Source: Megaustenia siamemsis (taxonomy: Eukaryota > Mollusca > Gastropoda > Stylommatophora > Ariophantidae). Taken from it: DNA of 64,000 nucleotides. Position numbers and translations under genes: made by a program. Below are positions 59,876 through 64,000 of the stretch, one piece after another. Each line of letters begins with the position of its first letter. The first letter of the stretch is position 1. The stretch lies in contig JAVIAB010000092.1 in assembly GCA_032433765.1 (NCBI GenBank), positions 63,674,493-63,738,492 of the forward strand. The letters are read 5' to 3'. The notes under the pieces are model-generated. The model worked only from the letters and a program-made list of their open reading frames with translations. It made no database searches and was not told where the DNA came from.

Positions 59876-62156
59876 AGTAGAACTAGAACAACAAGACGAG
59901 CAATAACAAGACGAGCAACAACAAGACGAGCAACAACAAGACGAAGAAGAATAGAACAACAAGACAAACAACAACAAGACGAGCAGCAACAAGACGAGCA
60001 ATAACAAGACGAAGAAGAACAAGAACAACAAGACAAACAACAACAAGACGAGCAACAACAAGACGAAGAAGAACAAGAACAACAAGACAAACAACAACAC
60101 GACGAGCATCAACAAGACGAGCAACAACAAGACGAGCAACAACAAGACGAGCAACAACAAGACGAAGAAGAATAGAACAAGACGAAGAAGAATAGAACAA
60201 GACGAAGAAGAATAGAACAAGACGAAGAAGAATAGAACAACAAGATGAAGAAGAACAAGAACAACGAGACGAGCAACAACAAGACGAAGAAGAATAGAAC
60301 AAGACGAAGAAGAATAGAACAACAAGATGAAGAAGAACAAGAACAACGAGACGAGCAACAACAAGACGAGCTACAACAAGACGTAGAAGAATAGAACAAG
60401 ACGAAGAAGAATAGAACAACAAGACGAAGAAGAATAGAACAACAAGACGAAGAAGAATAGAACAACAAGACGAAGAAGAACAAGAACAACGAGACGAGCA
60501 ACAACAAGACGAGCTACAACAAGACGTAGAAGAACAAGAACAACAAGACGAAGAAGAACAAGAACAACGAGACGAGCAACAACAAGACGAGCTACAACAA
60601 GACGAGCAACAACAAGACGAGCTACAACAAGACGTAGAAGAACAAGAACAACAAGACTTAGAAGAACAAGAACAACGAGACGAGCAACAACAAGACGAAG
60701 AAGAACAAGAACAACAAGACGAGGAAGAACAAGAACAACGAGACGAGCAACAACAAGACGAGAAGAATAGAACAAGACGAAGAAGAATAGAACAAGACGA
60801 GCAACAACAAGACGAAGAAGAATAGAACAAGACGAAGAAGAATAGAACAAGACGAGCAACAACAAGACGAGGAAGAATAGCACAACAAGACGAAGAAGAA
60901 TAGAACAAGACGAGCAACAACAAGACGAAGAAGAATAGAACAAGACGAAGAAGAATAGAACAACAAGACGAAGAAGAATAGAACAACAAGACGACCAACA
61001 ACAAGACGAAGAAGAACAAGAACAAGACGAGGAAGAACAAGAACAACGAGACGAGCAACAACAAGACGAGTAATAACAAGACGAGTAATAACAAGACGAA
61101 GAAGACTAGAACAAGACGAAGAAGACTAGAACAACAAGACGAAGAAGAATAGAACAACAGGACGCGCAACAACAAGACGAGGAAGAACAAGAACAACGAG
61201 ACGAGCAACAACAAGACGAGTAATAACAAGACGAAGAAGACTAGAACAAGACGAAGAAGACTAGAACAACAAGACGAAGAAGAATAGAACAACAGGACGC
61301 GCAACAACAAGACGAAGAAGAATAAGAACAACAAGACGAGGAAGAACAAGACGAAGAAGAATAGAACAACAGGACGTGCAACAACAAGACGAAGAAGAAC
61401 AAGAACAAGACGAGGAAGAACAAGAACAACGAGACGAGCAACAACAAGACGAGTAATAACAAGACGAGTAATAACAAGACGAGTAATAACAAGACGAGTA
61501 ATAACAAGACGAAGAAGACTAGAACAACAAGACGAAGAAGAATAGAACAACAGGACGCGCAACAACAAGACGAAGAAGAATAAGAACAACAAGACGAGGA
61601 AGAACAAGACGAAGAGGAAATAGAACAACAGGACGTGCAACAACAAGACGAAGAAGAACAAGAACAACGAGACGAGCAACAACAAGACGAGCAACAAGAC
61701 GAGTAATAACAAGACGAGTAATAACAAGACGAGTAATAACACGACGAAGAAGAAAAGACCAACAAGACGAAGAGGAATAGAACAACAGGACGCGCAACAA
61801 CAAGACGAAGAAGAACAAGAACAACGAGACGAGCAACAACAAGACGAGCAACAAGACGAGTAATAACAAGACGAGTAATAACACGACGAAGAAGAATAGA
61901 ACAAGACGAAGAAGAATAGAACAACAGGACGCGTAGCAACAAGACGAAGAAGAACAAGAACAACAAGACGAGGAAGAACAAGACGAAGAAGAATAGAACA
62001 AGAGGACGCGCAACAACAAAACGAAGAAGAACAAGACGAGGAAGAACAAGAACAACGAGATGAGCAACAACAAGACGAGCAACAACAAGACGAAGAAGAA
62101 TAGAACAACAAGACGAGCGACAACAAGACGAGCAACAACAAGACGAGCAACAACAT
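59876..62156. repeat. T-poor (ACAAGACGA)-type compound minisatellite
   Basis: About 2.3 kb built from short words: ACAACAAGACGAGCA (15 bp), ACAAGACGAAGAAGAATAGA (20 bp) and GAACAAGAACAACGAGACGA. The plus strand is almost only A, C and G. T appears mainly in ATAG, CTAG, GTAATAAC and CTAC. Larger blocks recur, for example the GACTAGAACAAGACGAAGA plus CAGGACGCGCAACAACAAG series near 61098-61230 and again in the following few hundred bases. A 757-codon minus-strand open stretch (59883-62156) gives only Leu/Val, Cys/Ser and Arg/Leu/Val runs. It exists because minus-strand stops need T on the plus strand. It has no unique segment, so I treat it as a by-product of composition. Confidence 0.92.
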
Positions 62157-62157
62157 G

Positions 62158-62216
62158 CTTTGTGTGCATGGCTATGTTAGTCACATCTCATATCTTTGTG
62201 TGCATGGCTATGTTAG
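62158..62216. repeat. 23-bp direct repeat, two copies
   Basis: CTTTGTGTGCATGGCTATG followed by TTAG occurs at 62158 and 62194, 36 bp apart. It sits between the T-poor array and a LINE fragment and could be a two-unit tandem duplication. Confidence 0.85.
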
Positions 62217-62264
62217 GCATGATAATGACGATGGTAAGAGTTATTCGCAGCTTTTTTATTTTTT

Positions 62265-62427
62265 TTATTTCAGTTCCTTATTTTCAATCTTGTCTCTCAG
62301 GCTGTTTCCTGTTATGCGTCTAGACCATTTCATCTTGATAGTAGTTATTTTACTTGACTTGTCTCTTATCCTTATCTGACAGTGCTAGCTAGCACCAAAC
62401 TGGAATGGAAATTGTGTTGTAGAGTGC
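62265..62427 (-). mobile_element. Short LINE reverse-transcriptase fragment, related to 55723-56095
   Basis: On the minus strand ALYNTISIPV (62398-62427) matches the region just before the YG.E.W motif of LINE polymerases. Further on, RRITGNSLRDKIENKELK and a stop (from about 62320 down to 62265) closely resemble the RRMTGNSLRDKIRNEELR stretch at 55723-56095. The YG.E.W motif itself is disrupted and the frame shifts between the two pieces. It appears to be an older, more eroded member of the same or a sister family. Confidence 0.72.
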
Positions 62428-62469
62428 CCATTTAGTCTCTAGTATTAATGAGTGCAATGGGCATGTACT

Positions 62470-62545
62470 TGAGCACGTGGCCGTAGCGAAGTGATTAATG
62501 CTCTCGTCCACTTGCTAAGGCTCAATGAGGATTGACTCCCAGTCT
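62470..62545 (+). mobile_element. tRNA-derived SINE head
   Basis: GTGGCCGTAGCGAAGTGATT at about 62478-62497 resembles a tRNA A-box region. GGATTGACTCC at 62529-62539 matches the B-box consensus GGTTCGANTCC except at two positions. The spacing of about 35-45 bp fits a type 2 polymerase III promoter. No SINE body follows, because the sequence turns directly into the 19-bp minisatellite. Its 5-prime limit is uncertain and no target-site duplication can be assigned. Confidence 0.6.
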
Positions 62546-63135
62546 ATGTGAGCTGCTCCATCCCATGTGAGCTGTCCCATCCTATGTGAGGTGTTTCATC
62601 CTATGTGAGCTGTCCCATCCTATGTGAGGTGTTTCATCCTATGTGAGCTGTCCCATCCTATGTGAGGTGTTTCATCCTATGTGAGGTGTTTCATCCTATG
62701 TGAGCTGTCCCATCCTATGTGAGGTGTTTCATCCTATGTGAGGTGTTTCATCCTATGTGAGGTGTTTCATCCTATGTGAGGTGTTTCATCCTATGTGAGG
62801 TGTTTCATCCTATGTGAGCTGTCCCATCCTATGTGAGGTGTTTCATCCTATGTGAGCTGTCCCATCCTATGTGAGCTGTCCCATCCTATGTGAGGTGTTT
62901 CATCCTATGTGAGCTGTCCCATCCTATGTGAGGTGTTTCATCCTATGTGAGCTGTCCCATCCTATGTGACCTGTTTCATCCTATGTGACCTGTTTCATCC
63001 TATGTGAGCTGTCCCATCCTATGTGAGGTGTTTCATCCTATGTGAGCTGTCCCATCCTATGTGAGGTGTTTCATCCTATGTGAGCTGTCCCATCCTATGT
63101 GACCTGTTTCATCCTATGTGAGCTGTTCCATCCGA
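62543..63135. repeat. 19-bp minisatellite, about 31 units
   Basis: Units take two main forms, AGCTGTCCCATCCTATGTG and AGGTGTTTCATCCTATGTG. A third, ACCTGTTTCATCCTATGTG, appears near 62968, 62987 and 63101. The first two forms alternate in much of the array, giving a 38-bp dimer, but five of the second type run together near 62740-62815. The first unit follows within a few bases of the SINE B box, and the last runs out at TGTTCCATCC near 63134. Confidence 0.95.
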
Positions 63136-63610
63136 CAGGTCCTCAGTGCTCCACCAGACACTGAGAAAACGTGAGTATAATTGCTTTGATTTAGAAGTAG
63201 AACCGTCTGGCGTAGTGCTGCCCTTTTTATCAATCAGTGTACGGATCACAGTGGGAAAACAATGGCTTAATACCATATTCTTCTCATACCAAAGACGTGA
63301 AGTGGACACTTTTTGCTGAATTCACTTAGATGTATCTTGCAGTTATATTTTCACATACACACCACGCGCGCACACAGTACTGTTTCTATACATGCTAAAC
63401 CTCTACCTTTCACTTCATTTATTCTTCTTTTCTTCCTCTCTTTTTTCTTCACTCTTCATTTTTTTCTTCCTCTCTTCGTTTACTTCTCTTTGCCTTTTGT
63501 TTCTTCTCTTTCATTTGTCACAGACCAACGAAGTATCAATGGCCAGAAAGCTTCCTAGAACTTGTAAGGAAAGAAGAGCATTTATCATATTACCGTGGTC
63601 CATGGTCATG
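63136..63610. other. Non-coding stretch with a pyrimidine-rich tract at about 63410-63520
   Basis: No gene is supported. About 110 bp of T/C-rich sequence (TTCTTCTTTTCTTCCTCTC and similar) lies near 63410-63520. Several short open stretches overlap it, but they are composed mostly of Phe, Leu and Ser and resemble nothing known. Confidence 0.5.
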
Positions 63611-63618
63611 CTTTACTG

Positions 63619-63836
63619 CAGTGGTACCCAAAGTTTGCGCCCCGGCTTAGAGGAGACGCCAAACTTTGGCAATGGCACAGCCACGAGTATATTGTCGTGT
63701 GCTGCCAGCCTACTCAGCAGTTAGATATAACGAAATGACAACATCCCCCATTAGGCTTAACATGTTTCAGTACATGACGTTTCTGCAGAATAGTGTTAAT
63801 TCGGAAGCCCCGGGTGTCAAAAGTTGAGACTCACTG
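63619..63836. mobile_element. hAT-like non-autonomous element (MITE), 218 bp
   Basis: The left end reads CAGTGGTACCCAAAGTTTGC. The reverse complement of the right end reads CAGTGAGTCTCAACTTTTGA, matching at 13 of 20 positions, including CAGTG and TTTG. CAGTG termini with a CAA/TTT core are typical of hAT elements. The flanks are CTTTACTG (63611-63618) and CTTTACAA (63837-63844), equal at six of eight positions. Eight bases is the usual hAT target-site duplication length. There is no transposase coding potential, so it would need a partner element. The imperfect duplication suggests an old insertion. Confidence 0.65.
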
Positions 63837-63910
63837 CTTTACAAGAAACCCCAATTCTGACCCAAACTATCTATTCCTATTTCTGTTATCATGTATCAGG
63901 TTATACCGCT

Positions 63911-64000
63911 GTGAAAGAGATTGGAGCCTCATCCAAAGAAAGCAATGGAGAACTAAAAATGAAAAGAGAACTACTAAACACAATTAGAACAAGACAAATG
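63911..64000 (+). mobile_element. LINE reverse-transcriptase fragment, cut by the window end
   Basis: The last 30 codons are open and end with RELLNTIRTRQM exactly at the window edge. In RTE-like LINE polymerases this stretch comes just before the FFGHVMRR motif, so the continuation outside the window should encode that motif if the call is right. The segment before it (SSKESNGELK) is not clearly aligned. The fragment is the upstream neighbour, in protein order, of the motif seen at 53217-53303, so both may come from one LINE family. Confidence 0.45.

Noticed and set aside
59883..62156. 757-codon minus-strand open frame rich in Leu, Val, Cys and Ser
   Set aside because: It arises from the lack of T on the plus strand. 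The content is low-complexity throughout, and its repeat words change frame (15-bp and 20-bp units).
62478..62545. Functional tRNA gene
   Set aside because: A- and B-box-like sequences are present, but I could not form a tRNA cloverleaf or acceptor stem. A SINE head fits better.
63313..63724. Open frames of 81 and 110 codons over the pyrimidine-rich tract
   Set aside because: Their residues (Phe, Ser, Leu) follow directly from the T/C-rich composition, and the second runs into the hAT-like MITE.

Overview
This is eukaryotic, intergenic, repeat-dominated DNA. I find no convincing host gene. The evidence is a very large satellite array, (TA)n tracts, RTE/Jockey-type LINE fragments, two tRNA-derived SINE sequences, a Ty3/gypsy pol remnant and a hAT-like MITE. 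The SINE at 55123-55387 has the general layout of SINEs I associate with gastropod molluscs (tRNA head, then a body with a CTGGGTTCACCCAG stretch). An invertebrate animal is fairly certain. A gastropod or other mollusc is a reasonable inference, not proof.

Layout. Positions 1-448 hold a decayed Ty3/gypsy reverse-transcriptase/RNase H segment on the minus strand. It runs straight into a roughly 52.7-kb array (439-53190) of about 2,500 copies of a 21-bp monomer: a GTTAGGTAAC box, a pyrimidine run TTTCCTTC and AAT. The array is a mosaic of nested higher-order repeats. Exact long-range spacings recur at 4,575/4,477, 3,350, 2,831, 1,739, 2,452 and 12,623 bp. Shortened 20-bp monomers mark many block edges and shift the reading frame. 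Three of six frames are open across the 21-bp unit, so the long repetitive ORFs come from the repeat and are not genes.

Right of the array, 53191-56200 is a graveyard of LINE and SINE pieces. Two of these insertions can be delimited by target-site duplications (LINE tail at 53781-53981; SINE at 55123-55387). Next come two (TA)n tracts, a 37-bp minisatellite of about 53 units (56940-58890), about 1 kb of unremarkable sequence, and a 2.3-kb array whose plus strand is nearly free of T (59876-62156). The window closes with another LINE fragment, a SINE head that grades into a 19-bp minisatellite (62543-63135), a pyrimidine-rich tract, a hAT-like MITE (63619-63836) and a LINE fragment cut by the window edge.

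A theme links the regions. Three of the four tandem arrays look as if they start in, or resemble, transposable-element sequence: the 21-bp satellite abuts and shares a core with the Ty3/gypsy RT segment, the 37-bp unit resembles a tRNA-like SINE head, and the 19-bp unit begins just after a SINE B box. Nothing here works as an operon or pathway. The biology is genome structure: satellite birth, amplification by unequal exchange, and possible protein binding to a repeated bZIP-like box.
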